Source: Dehalococcoidia bacterium
GTDB lineage: Bacteria > Chloroflexota > Dehalococcoidia > Plut-88900
Assembly (NCBI GenBank): GCA_012270635.1
Contig: JAAXHX010000036.1
Location: 6,881-12,550, forward strand
Reading direction: 5' to 3'
DNA: 5,670 bases
Shown here: positions 1 to 5,670 of the stretch, piece by piece
Position numbering within the stretch: position 1 is the stretch's first letter
How the letters are laid out: every line of letters starts with the position of its first letter
Made by a program: the position numbers and the translations under genes
The notes under the pieces: model-generated
What the model was told of the DNA's origin: nothing
The model's input: the letters and a program-made list of their open reading frames with translations, nothing else
Database searches by the model: none

Positions 1-135
1 ATCATGACCGACAACGGGATCAGCAAAAGGGCCTGCTTCCTCATCGACAAGCAGGGCGTCGTCCAAGTTGCCGAGGTGTACGAACGGGGTCTGCCGGATG
101 TCGCCGCGCTGGCGGCCAAGGCCGCGGCCCTCTAG
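1..135 (+). CDS. Peroxiredoxin-like protein (AhpC/TSA family), C-terminal fragment
   Basis: Only the last 44 residues are in the window; the gene enters from the left edge in frame 1 and stops at TAG 133-135. The fragment reads GISKRACFLIDKQGVVQVAE followed by a short loop and PDVAALAAK. This fits the end of AhpC/TSA (BCP/AhpE-like) peroxiredoxins, where an R-A-x-F-x-I-D-x-x-G-x-V strand pair precedes a final helix starting near P-D-V. Such enzymes reduce peroxides in the cytoplasm with a thiol donor. The peroxidatic cysteine lies upstream and cannot be checked; the Cys at fragment residue 12 sits in a strand and is probably not the resolving cysteine. It is followed after 33 nt by the HD hydrolase gene in the same direction and may be the first visible member of that operon. 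Family assignment from so short a piece is moderate; a thioredoxin-fold relative is the main alternative. Confidence 0.66.
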   Translation: MMTDNGISKRACFLIDKQGVVQVAEVYERGLPDVAALAAKAAAL

Positions 136-168
136 CGCGGGCCCGGTCTACGGCGGAGGCGACAACCC

Positions 169-744
169 ATGAAAAGCAGGCAGGAGGCCCTGGACCTCCT
201 CCACGAATACACCAAGAGCGAGAACCTGCGAAAACACGGTCTCGGGGTGGAAGCGGCGATGCGGGCCTATGCCCGCAAGTTTTCGGAGAACGAAGACGTC
301 TGGGGCATCGTGGGCCTGCTCCACGATTTCGATTACGAGGTCCACCCCACCGCCGACACCCACCCCGTGGAAGGCTCCAAGATCCTCAGGGAGCGGGGCT
401 ACCCGGAGGAGATCATATACGCCATCCAGTGTCACGCCGACTACCTGGGGCTGGACCGGCGGACGAACATGGACAAGGCCATTTTCGCCTGCGACGAGCT
501 GGTCGGCTTGGTAAACGCCGTGGCCTTGGTCCAACCCACGAAGAGCGTCACGGACGTCAAGGTGCGGTCGGTCAAGAAGAAGCTGAAGGACAAGTCCTTT
601 GCCAGGGGCGTGATCCGGGAAGACATCACCAACGGCACGGCCCAGCTTGGCGTCGACCTCGACGAGCACATAGCAACGGTAATCGAGGCGATGCAGGGCG
701 TCGCCGCCGAGCTTGGCCTGGACGGCAGTCTGGTCAAGACATAG
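169..744 (+). CDS. HD-superfamily metal-dependent hydrolase (COG2316-like)
   Basis: This 191-residue protein has an HD fold over about residues 20-115. The putative metal ligands are H23, the H52-D53 doublet in G-L-L-H-D-F-D, and D109 in A-C-D-E-L, with extra histidines at H65 and H89 as in HDIG-type domains. The C-terminal third carries the K-S-V-x-K-K-x-K-D-K-S-F-A-x-G-V block typical of the COG2316 predicted hydrolases and ends in a helical tail. HD proteins are usually cytoplasmic phosphohydrolases acting on nucleotides or phosphodiesters; the substrate of this subfamily is, to my knowledge, not established. The ATG at 169 has a GGAGG at 155-159 with 9-nt spacing, so the start is secure. 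folB follows after only 8 nt, so the two are probably co-transcribed and the substrate could be a nucleotide or pterin phosphate, but that is inference. There is no signal peptide or membrane segment. Confidence 0.88.
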   Translation: MKSRQEALDLLHEYTKSENLRKHGLGVEAAMRAYARKFSENEDVWGIVGLLHDFDYEVHPTADTHPVEGSKILRERGYPEEIIYAIQCHADYLGLDRRTNMDKAIFACDELVGLVNAVALVQPTKSVTDVKVRSVKKKLKDKSFARGVIREDITNGTAQLGVDLDEHIATVIEAMQGVAAELGLDGSLVKT

Positions 745-752
745 GAACTCCC

Positions 753-1136
753 TTGCAGCCCGACAAGGTCCTGCTGAAAGGCATGGAGTTCTACGCCTAC
801 CACGGAGTCAACGAGAGCGAAAAGACCCGGGGACAGCGCTTCATAGTCGACTTGGAAATGTCCGCCGATCTCGGCAAGGCTTCGGAGACCGACTCCCTGG
901 ACGACACCATCAACTACAGCCGCGTTTTCCGCCTCGTCGAACGCATAGTGGAAGGCCCCTCCCGAGACCTCATCGAGACCGTCGCGGGAGAAATCGCCTC
1001 TCAGGTCCTTCAAAACTTTCCCACCGAGACGGTCCGGGTCAGGGTCAACAAGCCGGATGTCCCGATAAGCGGGGCGACCCTCTCGGGGGCGGCGGTGGAG
1101 ATCGTCAGGGGCCGAGACAATCCGCCACGGAGGTAA
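753..1136 (+). CDS. folB: Dihydroneopterin aldolase
   Basis: FolB converts 7,8-dihydroneopterin to 6-hydroxymethyl-7,8-dihydropterin and glycolaldehyde in folate synthesis, in the cytoplasm as an oligomer. The 127-residue product matches the usual length of about 120. It opens with V-L-L-K-G-M-E-F-Y-A-Y-H-G-V-N-E (residues 6-21), followed by G-Q-R-F-I-V-D-L. It also has D-T-I-N-Y-S (51-56), the L-I-E-T-V-A block (73-78) with the conserved glutamate E75, and N-K-P (99-101), whose K100 is the expected catalytic lysine. The TTG start at 753 is chosen because it keeps the conserved N-terminal strand and has AGGA at 743-746 about 6 nt upstream. The ATG at 783 has its own purine-rich upstream stretch but would cut into that strand. 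The HD hydrolase ends 8 nt upstream, and the SDR gene starts 6 nt downstream with its ribosome binding site over the folB stop. No other folate gene is visible in the window. Confidence 0.92.
   Translation: MQPDKVLLKGMEFYAYHGVNESEKTRGQRFIVDLEMSADLGKASETDSLDDTINYSRVFRLVERIVEGPSRDLIETVAGEIASQVLQNFPTETVRVRVNKPDVPISGATLSGAAVEIVRGRDNPPRR
1129..1134 (+). promoter_or_regulatory. Shine-Dalgarno site that fixes the TTG start of the SDR gene
   Basis: GGAGGT lies 8 nt before the TTG at 1143 and is the strongest ribosome binding site in the window. Its last base is the first base of the folB TAA stop (1134-1136), so termination of folB and initiation of the reductase are likely to be translationally coupled. 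Confidence 0.8.
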
Positions 1137-1142
1137 CACGAT

Positions 1143-1946
1143 TTGAGCGCATCAGCCGACAACCGGGACTGGGCTATAGTGCTGGGAGCATCCAGCGGAT
1201 TCGGGGGGGCGTGTGCCCTGGCCCTGGCGGAGAAGGGACTGAACATTGCGGGTGTCCACCTGGACAGGCGGGCTACCTTGGCCAATGCGGAAGCCATCTC
1301 GGCCAAGATCGAGGCCGCGGGGGTCAAGGCCCTCTTCTTCAATACCAACGCGGCGGACGACGCCAAGAGGGCCAACATCCTGGACAGCTTGAAGGAGAAC
1401 CTGTCAGCGGGCGGGTCGGTCAAAGTGCTGGTGCACTCGCTGGCCTTCGGGACACTGAAGGCGTACATACCGGAGGACCCCAAGGACTCGCTGACCCAGG
1501 TCCAGATGGACATGACCCTCCACGTCATGGCAAACACGCTGGTGTACTGGCTGCAGGACCTGGTGTACAGGGACATGATGCGGGATGGGGGCCGGGTGTA
1601 CGCCCTCACCAGCGCCGGTTCTCACCGCGTAGTCCCGACATACGGCGCCGTGTCGGCGGCCAAGGCGGCGCTGGAGTCCCACGTGAGACAGCTGGCCATG
1701 GAGCTGGGGGGGCGCGGGATTACGGTAAACGCCATCAGGGCCGGCATCACCGATACGCCGGCGTTGAGGAAAATCCCCGGCCACGAGGACCTGATAGCCG
1801 GCGCCACCGCCGGCAACCCCAGCGGCAGGATGACTACCCCGGAGGACGTGGCCGCGGCCATTGCCATGCTGGCCACGGGCCCGACGAGATGGATTACCGG
1901 GGACGTGATAGGCGTGGACGGGGGAGAGGACATATCGGGGTTCTAG
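1143..1946 (+). CDS. SDR-family reductase resembling FabI/FabL enoyl-ACP reductase
   Basis: This 267-residue protein has a Rossmann fold. The nucleotide-binding turn is L-G-A-S-S-G-F-G (14-21). A V-L-V-H-S-L-A-F-G segment (95-103) resembles the HSIAFA motif of FabI enoyl-ACP reductases rather than the NNAG of classical SDRs. The active site is Y167-x6-K174 (Y-G-A-V-S-A-A-K), the spacing of FabI and FabL instead of the classical Y-x3-K. Position 157, where FabI has its second tyrosine, is serine, as in FabL. The region after K174 (A-A-L-E, then D-T-x-A-L, a G-H-E-D-L segment and P-S-G-R-M) follows FabL closely, and V-D-G-G near the end is the usual SDR C-terminal motif. I infer reduction of trans-2-enoyl-ACP with NAD(P)H in fatty acid synthesis; cofactor choice cannot be read. 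The TTG start is fixed by GGAGGT at 1129-1134, and no other start fits before the first strand. Being next to folB leaves a pteridine reductase role as the alternative. Confidence 0.78.
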   Translation: MSASADNRDWAIVLGASSGFGGACALALAEKGLNIAGVHLDRRATLANAEAISAKIEAAGVKALFFNTNAADDAKRANILDSLKENLSAGGSVKVLVHSLAFGTLKAYIPEDPKDSLTQVQMDMTLHVMANTLVYWLQDLVYRDMMRDGGRVYALTSAGSHRVVPTYGAVSAAKAALESHVRQLAMELGGRGITVNAIRAGITDTPALRKIPGHEDLIAGATAGNPSGRMTTPEDVAAAIAMLATGPTRWITGDVIGVDGGEDISGF

Positions 1947-1972
1947 GGCTCCCGGTCTACGAGTCCCTGTTT
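1946..1972 (+). terminator. Weak hairpin in the convergent gap, possible terminator
   Basis: GGGCTC (1946-1951) can pair with GAGTCCC (1961-1967) as a six-pair stem with one bulged T and a nine-base loop. It is followed by TGTTT and then a C run. It overlaps the SDR stop codon and lies in the 34-nt gap between the two convergent genes, where a terminator is expected. The stem is short and the T tract poor, so this is a tentative call. Confidence 0.25.
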
Positions 1973-1980
1973 CCCCCTCG

Positions 1981-3174
1981 TTACCCTAAGTCCCACGCCG
2001 CGTGGGGATATTTTCCTTCCAGTAGGTTGACGTGCCGCTCCGACAGAAGGGGCACGGGGAGGCTGTCATCGAAGATGCGACCCCTGCCCCCCAGCCCCGA
2101 CAACGGTCGGGCCTCCACCCCCTTGGACTGAATACACACCTTGAACCCGCCGAGACCTTCGGGGTCGATCAGGTTGCCCAGGCCCATGAGGTTGGCGTGA
2201 TATCGGGCCGAGGGCAGCGCCATGTCTCGGAGGCGGTCTCTTATGCCCACGATGCCCAGATTGCCCAGGAACTGTCTTTGGGAGACCAGTCCACAAGAGC
2301 GAAATCCCCGTCTCTCGCCGGTCTGCACCAGCGATGTAAAGTCGACGTGAGCGGTTATGTCCTGCCGCCCGATGCGCCGAAAGGGATGACGGTTGACGGT
2401 GTGCCGGTAGTGGCAAGCGAGCGTGCCACCGAAGCGTGAGGCTGAGTAGAGGTCTCGGGCGTGGTGGCCGTAGTCGATGGACAGGACGTAGCCGGAGTCC
2501 AGGGACCGGGCCAGGGAACACAGCAAATCATCGAGGCCAAGGTTGATCTCCGCGCGTTGGCCCTCGGCCAAAGTGATCCCCAGGTCGTCGAGCCTTTCCT
2601 GTAATCGCCCCGTCGAAGGTTCCCCCGTCACCTCAACCAACCCCTCACCCCCCACCCCGACGTACAGCTCCCGGAGTCTTCCGCCCTCCATCGTGATCCG
2701 GTGGACGGGCATCGCGTCCAGGTATTCGTTGGACAAGATGCAACCGGTGACCGTTCGGAGAGGAACTCCGTCCGACACGATAGGATGGGCGCCACGCGCA
2801 CCATGACTCATTCTCCTGTCGATAGTGACGTACCGTAATGCGTCCGCAAAATCCGGTGATACGTGGTCTGCATACTCCAGGACGTCTCTTGCCAGTACCC
2901 CGGCCCCCGCCCCCATCTCCACGACGTGGAACGTCGCTGGGCTATCCATCCCCTTCCACATATCTGCCAACTGCACCGCCAGCAGGGCGCCGAAGGCGGG
3001 ATGGGCCACGGGGCCCGTGTAGAAGTCCCCCGCCGCCCCAATTCGCTCGGGGCCGGAGGAGTAGTAGCCCCAGGGCACGTGATACAGCGCCAGTTCCATG
3101 AAGCGGGCGAAGGTAATCGGGCCCAGGGCCCGGGCCTGTTCGATTATCAGCGATTCGAGGGGGTTTTGGGGCAT
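1981..3174 (-). CDS. SAM-dependent methyltransferase, MidA/NDUFAF7 family
   Basis: This 397-residue protein matches the COG1565/DUF185 family. In order it has I-T-F-A-R-F-M-E-L-A-L-Y-H (20-32) before a G-Y-Y turn, G-D-F-Y-T-G-P (49-55), and SAM motif I E-M-G-A-G-A-G (86-92). Acidic D119 ends the next strand, N-E-Y-L-D-A-M-P (149-156) follows, then S-I-D-Y-G-H (232-237) and Q-D-I-T-A-H-V-D-F (270-278). The mitochondrial member NDUFAF7 methylates an arginine of a complex I subunit and is needed for complex I assembly; bacterial substrates are generally unknown, so function here is at family level. The ATG at 3174 keeps the conserved N-terminal helix, but no good ribosome binding site precedes it. 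About 45 residues (353-397) follow the usual final strand F-K-V-C-I-Q and end in L-L-E-G-K-Y-P-H-A-A-W. The gene is convergent with the SDR gene and divergent from pxpA, so it is probably its own transcription unit. Confidence 0.9.
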   Translation of the reverse strand: MPQNPLESLIIEQARALGPITFARFMELALYHVPWGYYSSGPERIGAAGDFYTGPVAHPAFGALLAVQLADMWKGMDSPATFHVVEMGAGAGVLARDVLEYADHVSPDFADALRYVTIDRRMSHGARGAHPIVSDGVPLRTVTGCILSNEYLDAMPVHRITMEGGRLRELYVGVGGEGLVEVTGEPSTGRLQERLDDLGITLAEGQRAEINLGLDDLLCSLARSLDSGYVLSIDYGHHARDLYSASRFGGTLACHYRHTVNRHPFRRIGRQDITAHVDFTSLVQTGERRGFRSCGLVSQRQFLGNLGIVGIRDRLRDMALPSARYHANLMGLGNLIDPEGLGGFKVCIQSKGVEARPLSGLGGRGRIFDDSLPVPLLSERHVNLLEGKYPHAAWDLG

Positions 3175-3201
3175 AGTCGAGTTTATCGGGGCGGGGGTTG
3201 A

Positions 3202-3231
3202 TTGACACCTAAAGCTGGCCGCTTGTAGGAT
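3202..3231 (+). promoter_or_regulatory. Predicted sigma-70-type promoter of the pxpABC operon
   Basis: A perfect -35 box TTGACA (3202-3207) is followed after 18 bp by TAGGAT (3226-3231), which matches four of six -10 consensus bases. Transcription would begin near 3238, about 40 nt before pxpA. It is in the only sizeable non-coding gap of the window (3175-3277, between divergent genes), which supports the call. No equally good promoter is seen on the opposite strand for the methyltransferase gene. Confidence 0.55.
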
Positions 3232-3247
3232 ATCTCATATTGGGATA
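3231..3247. promoter_or_regulatory. Interrupted palindrome at the pxp transcription start, candidate operator
   Basis: TATCTCA (3231-3237) and TGGGATA (3241-3247) form inverted arms matching at six of seven positions around a 3-bp centre. The element begins at the last base of the predicted -10 box and covers the expected start of transcription, a typical place for a repressor to bind. The surrounding bases are AT-rich compared with the rest of the window. A chance match of this size is quite possible, and no regulator gene is visible nearby. Confidence 0.3.
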
Positions 3248-3277
3248 CACGGTTTTTCCAGTCGGGAGCAAAGGGTG

Positions 3278-4042
3278 ATGGCACCTAAAATCGACTTCAA
3301 CTGCGACATGGGGGAAAGTTTCGGCGCATGGAAGATGGGCCTGGACGAAGAGGTGATAAAGCACGTCACCTCCTCCAACGTGGCCTGCGGATACCACGCC
3401 GGCGACCCGGTCTGGATGCAGCACACGGTGAACTTGGCAAAGGACAATGGCGTGGCCATCGGCGCACACCCGAGCTTCCCCGACCTGCTGGGGTTCGGGC
3501 GGCGCAACATGAACACAACGCCGGAAGAGGCCCGAGCGTACGTGAAGTACCAGGTCGGGGCCTTGCAGGCCTTCCTTGGAGGGGCCAAGCTTCAGCACGT
3601 CAAGGCCCATGGGGCGCTGTACAACGCGGCGGTCAAGAACGACGACCTGGCCAAGGGAATCTGCCAGGCGATCCTGGACATAGACCCCGAACTCATCCTG
3701 GTGGTGCTGGCCGGAACGAACTGGGTGAAAATTGCCAAGGAGATGGGCAACAGGGTAGCCCAGGAGACCTTCGCCGACCGGGCGTTCAATGCCGACGGCA
3801 CCCTGGTAGCCCGCTCGGTAGAGGGGTCGGTGCTGCACGATCCCGACGTAGTCGTCGAGCGAAGCCTGAAGATGATAACCGAGGGATCCGTGACCGCCAT
3901 CACCGGCGAGGAGATACCCATGGAGGCCGACACGATATGCCTGCACGGCGACAATCCCGGCGCCGTGGAACTGGCATCCTCCATACGGGGCCGCTTCGAG
4001 GAAGCGGGCGTCCAGGTTGCGCCCATGGGGACCTTCTGCTAG
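3278..4042 (+). CDS. pxpA: 5-oxoprolinase subunit A (LamB/YcsF family)
   Basis: PxpA works with PxpB and PxpC as the prokaryotic 5-oxoprolinase, which uses ATP to open 5-oxo-L-proline to L-glutamate in the cytoplasm, salvaging a damage product of glutamine and glutamate. The 254-residue length is usual for the family. Signature segments are D-F-N-C-D-M-G-E-S-F-G (6-16), N-V-A-C-G-Y-H-A-G-D-P (34-44), G-A-H-P-S-F-P-D (62-69), G-F-G-R-R (72-76), and V-K-A-H-G-A-L-Y-N (108-116). Later come F-A-D-R-A-F-N-A-D-G-T-L and C-L-H-G-D-N-P. The conserved Asp and His residues in these segments form the presumed metal and substrate site. Start choice: GTG at 3275 and ATG at 3278 are adjacent in frame; GGGAG at 3264-3268 suits either, and ATG is preferred. 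It is first in the pxpABC operon, 26 nt before pxpB, behind a predicted promoter. Confidence 0.95.
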   Translation: MAPKIDFNCDMGESFGAWKMGLDEEVIKHVTSSNVACGYHAGDPVWMQHTVNLAKDNGVAIGAHPSFPDLLGFGRRNMNTTPEEARAYVKYQVGALQAFLGGAKLQHVKAHGALYNAAVKNDDLAKGICQAILDIDPELILVVLAGTNWVKIAKEMGNRVAQETFADRAFNADGTLVARSVEGSVLHDPDVVVERSLKMITEGSVTAITGEEIPMEADTICLHGDNPGAVELASSIRGRFEEAGVQVAPMGTFC

Positions 4043-4068
4043 CCCCGGCCTAGGCGAAAAGCCAAGGG

Positions 4069-4803
4069 ATGCCGCTCTTCACTGAACCCACCTTCCGTTA
4101 CGGCGGCGACAGGGCCGTTTTCGTAGAGGTCGGTGACGAGATAAGCCCCGAGGTGAACCGGAGCATACGGCACCTGCTGAATGCCATAGACAGCGCCAAC
4201 ATCCCCGGCCTCCAGGCCCTCGCCCCGACCTACCGCTCAATACTCGTCTATTACGATCCGTTGACCGCGGGTGTTGACGATCTGCAACAGCGAATCTCGG
4301 ACCTGTATGCCGACCTCCAGGACGCCGACCTTGGAGCGTATAGGGTCGTGGAAATCCCGACCTTGTACGGGGGTGAATACGGCCCGGACATCGACTTCGT
4401 GGCCTCCCACAACGGACTCACGGAGGATGAGGTGATAGAAATTCACACGGGGTCCGACTACCTGGTCTACATGGTCGGGTTCAATCCGGGATTTCCCTAT
4501 CTCGGCGGGATGTCGGAGAAGATTGCCACGCCTCGGCTGCCGACGCCCCGGGTTAGGATGGTCCCAGGCTCCGTTGGCATTGCCGAACGTCAGACCGGCA
4601 TATATCCGCTGGCGAGTCCCGGGGGTTGGCGGGTGATAGGAAGGTCTCCCATCAGGATGTTCGACTCGGGCAGGGAGCCCCCGTCGCTGGTGCAGGCGGG
4701 AGACCTGGTCCGTTTCACCTCAATCGACGAGGCGCGGTACCGGGAGATCGAGGCGGAGGTGGAGTCGAGGAAGTTCAAGGTAACGATACGAGACGTGGGC
4801 TAA
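4069..4803 (+). CDS. pxpB: 5-oxoprolinase subunit B (KipI / allophanate hydrolase subunit 1 family)
   Basis: This 244-residue protein is the AHS1 partner of PxpC in the 5-oxoprolinase complex; the Bacillus homologue KipI was first known as an inhibitor of the sporulation kinase KinA. The N-terminus has F-R-Y-G-G-D-R-A (9-16), the usual opening strand and turn. The core has G-F-N-P-G-F-P-Y-L-G-G (137-147), P-R-L-P-T-P-R (155-161), V-P-G-S-V-G-I-A (165-172), and the Q-T-G-I-Y-P-L-A-S-P-G-G-W block (175-187) followed by I-G-R, all hallmarks of AHS1/cyclophilin-like domains. The ATG at 4069 is the only start after an in-frame TAG at 4051-4053. AAGGG directly abuts it, so its ribosome binding site is poor and coupling with pxpA (26 nt upstream) is likely. 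pxpC begins 7 nt after the stop. A split urea amidolyase/allophanate hydrolase component is the alternative, but the LamB/YcsF neighbour argues for PxpB. Confidence 0.94.
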   Translation: MPLFTEPTFRYGGDRAVFVEVGDEISPEVNRSIRHLLNAIDSANIPGLQALAPTYRSILVYYDPLTAGVDDLQQRISDLYADLQDADLGAYRVVEIPTLYGGEYGPDIDFVASHNGLTEDEVIEIHTGSDYLVYMVGFNPGFPYLGGMSEKIATPRLPTPRVRMVPGSVGIAERQTGIYPLASPGGWRVIGRSPIRMFDSGREPPSLVQAGDLVRFTSIDEARYREIEAEVESRKFKVTIRDVG

Positions 4804-4810
4804 TCGCAAG

Positions 4811-5670
4811 ATGGGCGTTATCGAGGTCATAGAACCCGGCCTTCTCACCACCGTCCAGGACTTGGGCCGCTACGGCTATCTGCGGCACGGCGTCCCCGTA
4901 TCCGGCGCCATGGACCCGGTCGCCCTGCAGCTGGCCAACCTGCTCACCGACAACCAGGAGGACGAGGCCTGCCTAGAAGTCACCCTATCAGGGCCCAGGC
5001 TTCGCTTCCGCTCTCCCACCATCATAGCCATCACCGGCGCAGACCTCTCTCCCTCCCTCAACGATGCCCCCGCCCCGATGTGGGAGTCCTTTCCGGTGCA
5101 GCAGGGAGACGTCCTCTCCTTCGGGGAACACAGGTCCGGGACCCGGGCCTACGTGGCGGTGGCCGGGGGGCTGGATGTCCCGGTGATCATGGGCAGCAAG
5201 TCCACCTTCATGAAGGCCGGCATAGGCGGATTCGAAGGTCGGGCCCTTCAGGCAGGCGACATGCTGTTGACCCGGTTGCCTCTCTCCCCCAGCGAGGGCC
5301 CGGGGCGGCGGGTCCCCCGAAGCCTGGTCCCGAGCTACGACCCCGCCCTGCCAGTTCGGGTGATTCTTGGGCCCCAGGACCACGCTTTCACCCAAGCCGG
5401 GTTGGACGTGTTGCTGGGTGAGCCATTCACGGTATCGGCGCAGTCGGACCGGATGGGGTACCGGCTGCAGGGCCCGAAGGTCGAGCACGTGTCCGGGCCG
5501 GACATCATCTCCGACGGGATCCCCTTCGGCGGGGTGCAGGTCTCGGGGGATGGGCAGCCGATCATACTGATGGCGGACCGGGGCACGTCCGGGGGTTACA
5601 CCAAGCCGGCGGTGGTGATCAGCGCGGACATCGGGAAGGTGGCCCAGAGGATGCCCGGGGACGAGATCCG
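4811..5670 (+). CDS. pxpC: 5-oxoprolinase subunit C (KipA / biotin-dependent carboxylase-extension family), 3' end cut off
   Basis: The frame is open from ATG 4811 to the edge of the window, giving 286 residues plus two bases. Family members have about 310-340 residues, so only a short C-terminal piece is missing. The AHS2 domain begins V-I-E-P-G-L-L-T-T-V-Q-D-L-G-R (residues 6-20), followed by G-A-M-D-P (33-37), L-E-V-T-L-S-G-P, and V-A-G-G-L-D-V-P. Next are G-G-F-E-G-R-A-L-Q-A-G-D, S-D-R-M-G-Y-R-L (212-219), S-D-G-I-P-F-G-G-V-Q-V (234-244), and A-D-R-G-T-S-G-G-Y (255-263). It pairs with PxpB to activate and hydrolyse 5-oxoproline with ATP. The ribosome binding site is weak and the gap after pxpB is 7 nt, so translation is probably coupled. 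There is no frameshift or internal stop in the visible part. Confidence 0.94.
   Translation, partial: MGVIEVIEPGLLTTVQDLGRYGYLRHGVPVSGAMDPVALQLANLLTDNQEDEACLEVTLSGPRLRFRSPTIIAITGADLSPSLNDAPAPMWESFPVQQGDVLSFGEHRSGTRAYVAVAGGLDVPVIMGSKSTFMKAGIGGFEGRALQAGDMLLTRLPLSPSEGPGRRVPRSLVPSYDPALPVRVILGPQDHAFTQAGLDVLLGEPFTVSAQSDRMGYRLQGPKVEHVSGPDIISDGIPFGGVQVSGDGQPIILMADRGTSGGYTKPAVVISADIGKVAQRMPGDEI

Noticed and set aside
441..1139. A 232-codon frame on the - strand opposite the HD gene and folB
   Set aside because: It mirrors two clear coding genes, has no recognisable domain or convincing ribosome binding site, and is best explained by GC-rich third positions.
713..2131. A 472-codon stop-free frame on the + strand running across folB, the SDR gene and into the methyltransferase gene
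   Set aside because: It is out of frame with three well-recognised proteins. Its translation is low-complexity and rich in G, R and P, with no family resemblance. Such long frames are expected by chance in GC-rich DNA.
3174..3210. A possible - strand promoter for the methyltransferase gene, with TAAACT as -10 (complement of 3180-3185) that would give a nearly leaderless transcript
   Set aside because: The sequence at the matching -35 position is GTGTCA, a poor match, and there is no second line of evidence. It was not strong enough to annotate, although the missing ribosome binding site would fit a leaderless message.
3209..3946. A 245-codon frame on the - strand opposite pxpA
   Set aside because: It is antisense to the strongly conserved pxpA and its translation has no recognisable domain. 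It would also run through the predicted pxp promoter. It is a codon-bias shadow.
4048..4063. A small palindrome GCCTAGGC and a short GGC-GAAAA-GCC hairpin between pxpA and pxpB
   Set aside because: The stems are only three or four base pairs and overlap each other. In GC-rich sequence this is not distinguishable from chance.
4069..5670. Reading the pxpB-pxpC pair as a urea amidolyase/allophanate hydrolase or as a KipI-KipA sporulation regulator
   Set aside because: The LamB/YcsF gene pxpA directly upstream in the same operon points to the 5-oxoprolinase complex. No biotin carboxylase, amidase or sporulation gene is seen.

Overview
The window is a dense stretch of GC-rich (roughly 60% or a little more, judged by eye) bacterial chromosome. 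Almost all of it is coding, intergenic gaps are very short, and there are no mobile elements, RNA genes or repeats. The genes are housekeeping or metabolic. Two starts are TTG, and ATA and AGG codons are fairly common despite the high GC. Together with the style of the protein families this is compatible with a Chloroflexota lineage such as Dehalococcoidia, but that placement is a tentative impression; nothing in the window proves it.

Region 1 (1-1946, + strand) looks like one operon. It holds the C-terminal end of a peroxiredoxin-like protein, an HD-superfamily hydrolase (COG2316-like), dihydroneopterin aldolase (folB), and an SDR-type reductase. The SDR carries hallmarks of enoyl-ACP reductases of the FabI/FabL group (a HSLAFG motif and a Y-x6-K active site). 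Gaps are 33, 8 and 6 nt, and the ribosome binding site of the SDR gene overlaps the folB stop codon.

Region 2 (1981-3174, - strand) is a MidA/NDUFAF7-type SAM-dependent methyltransferase. It is convergent with region 1 (34-nt gap containing a weak hairpin) and divergent from region 3.

Region 3 (3278 to the right edge, + strand) is a pxpA-pxpB-pxpC operon encoding the ATP-dependent prokaryotic 5-oxoprolinase, which hydrolyses 5-oxo-L-proline (pyroglutamate) to glutamate. pxpC runs off the window. The 103-nt divergent gap upstream holds a good sigma-70-like promoter (TTGACA, 18 bp, TAGGAT) and an interrupted palindrome where transcription should begin, a candidate operator.

I see no clearly novel system. 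The points most worth a second look are the FabI/FabL mosaic reductase placed directly after folB, the tight HD-hydrolase/folB pairing, and the palindrome at the pxp promoter.
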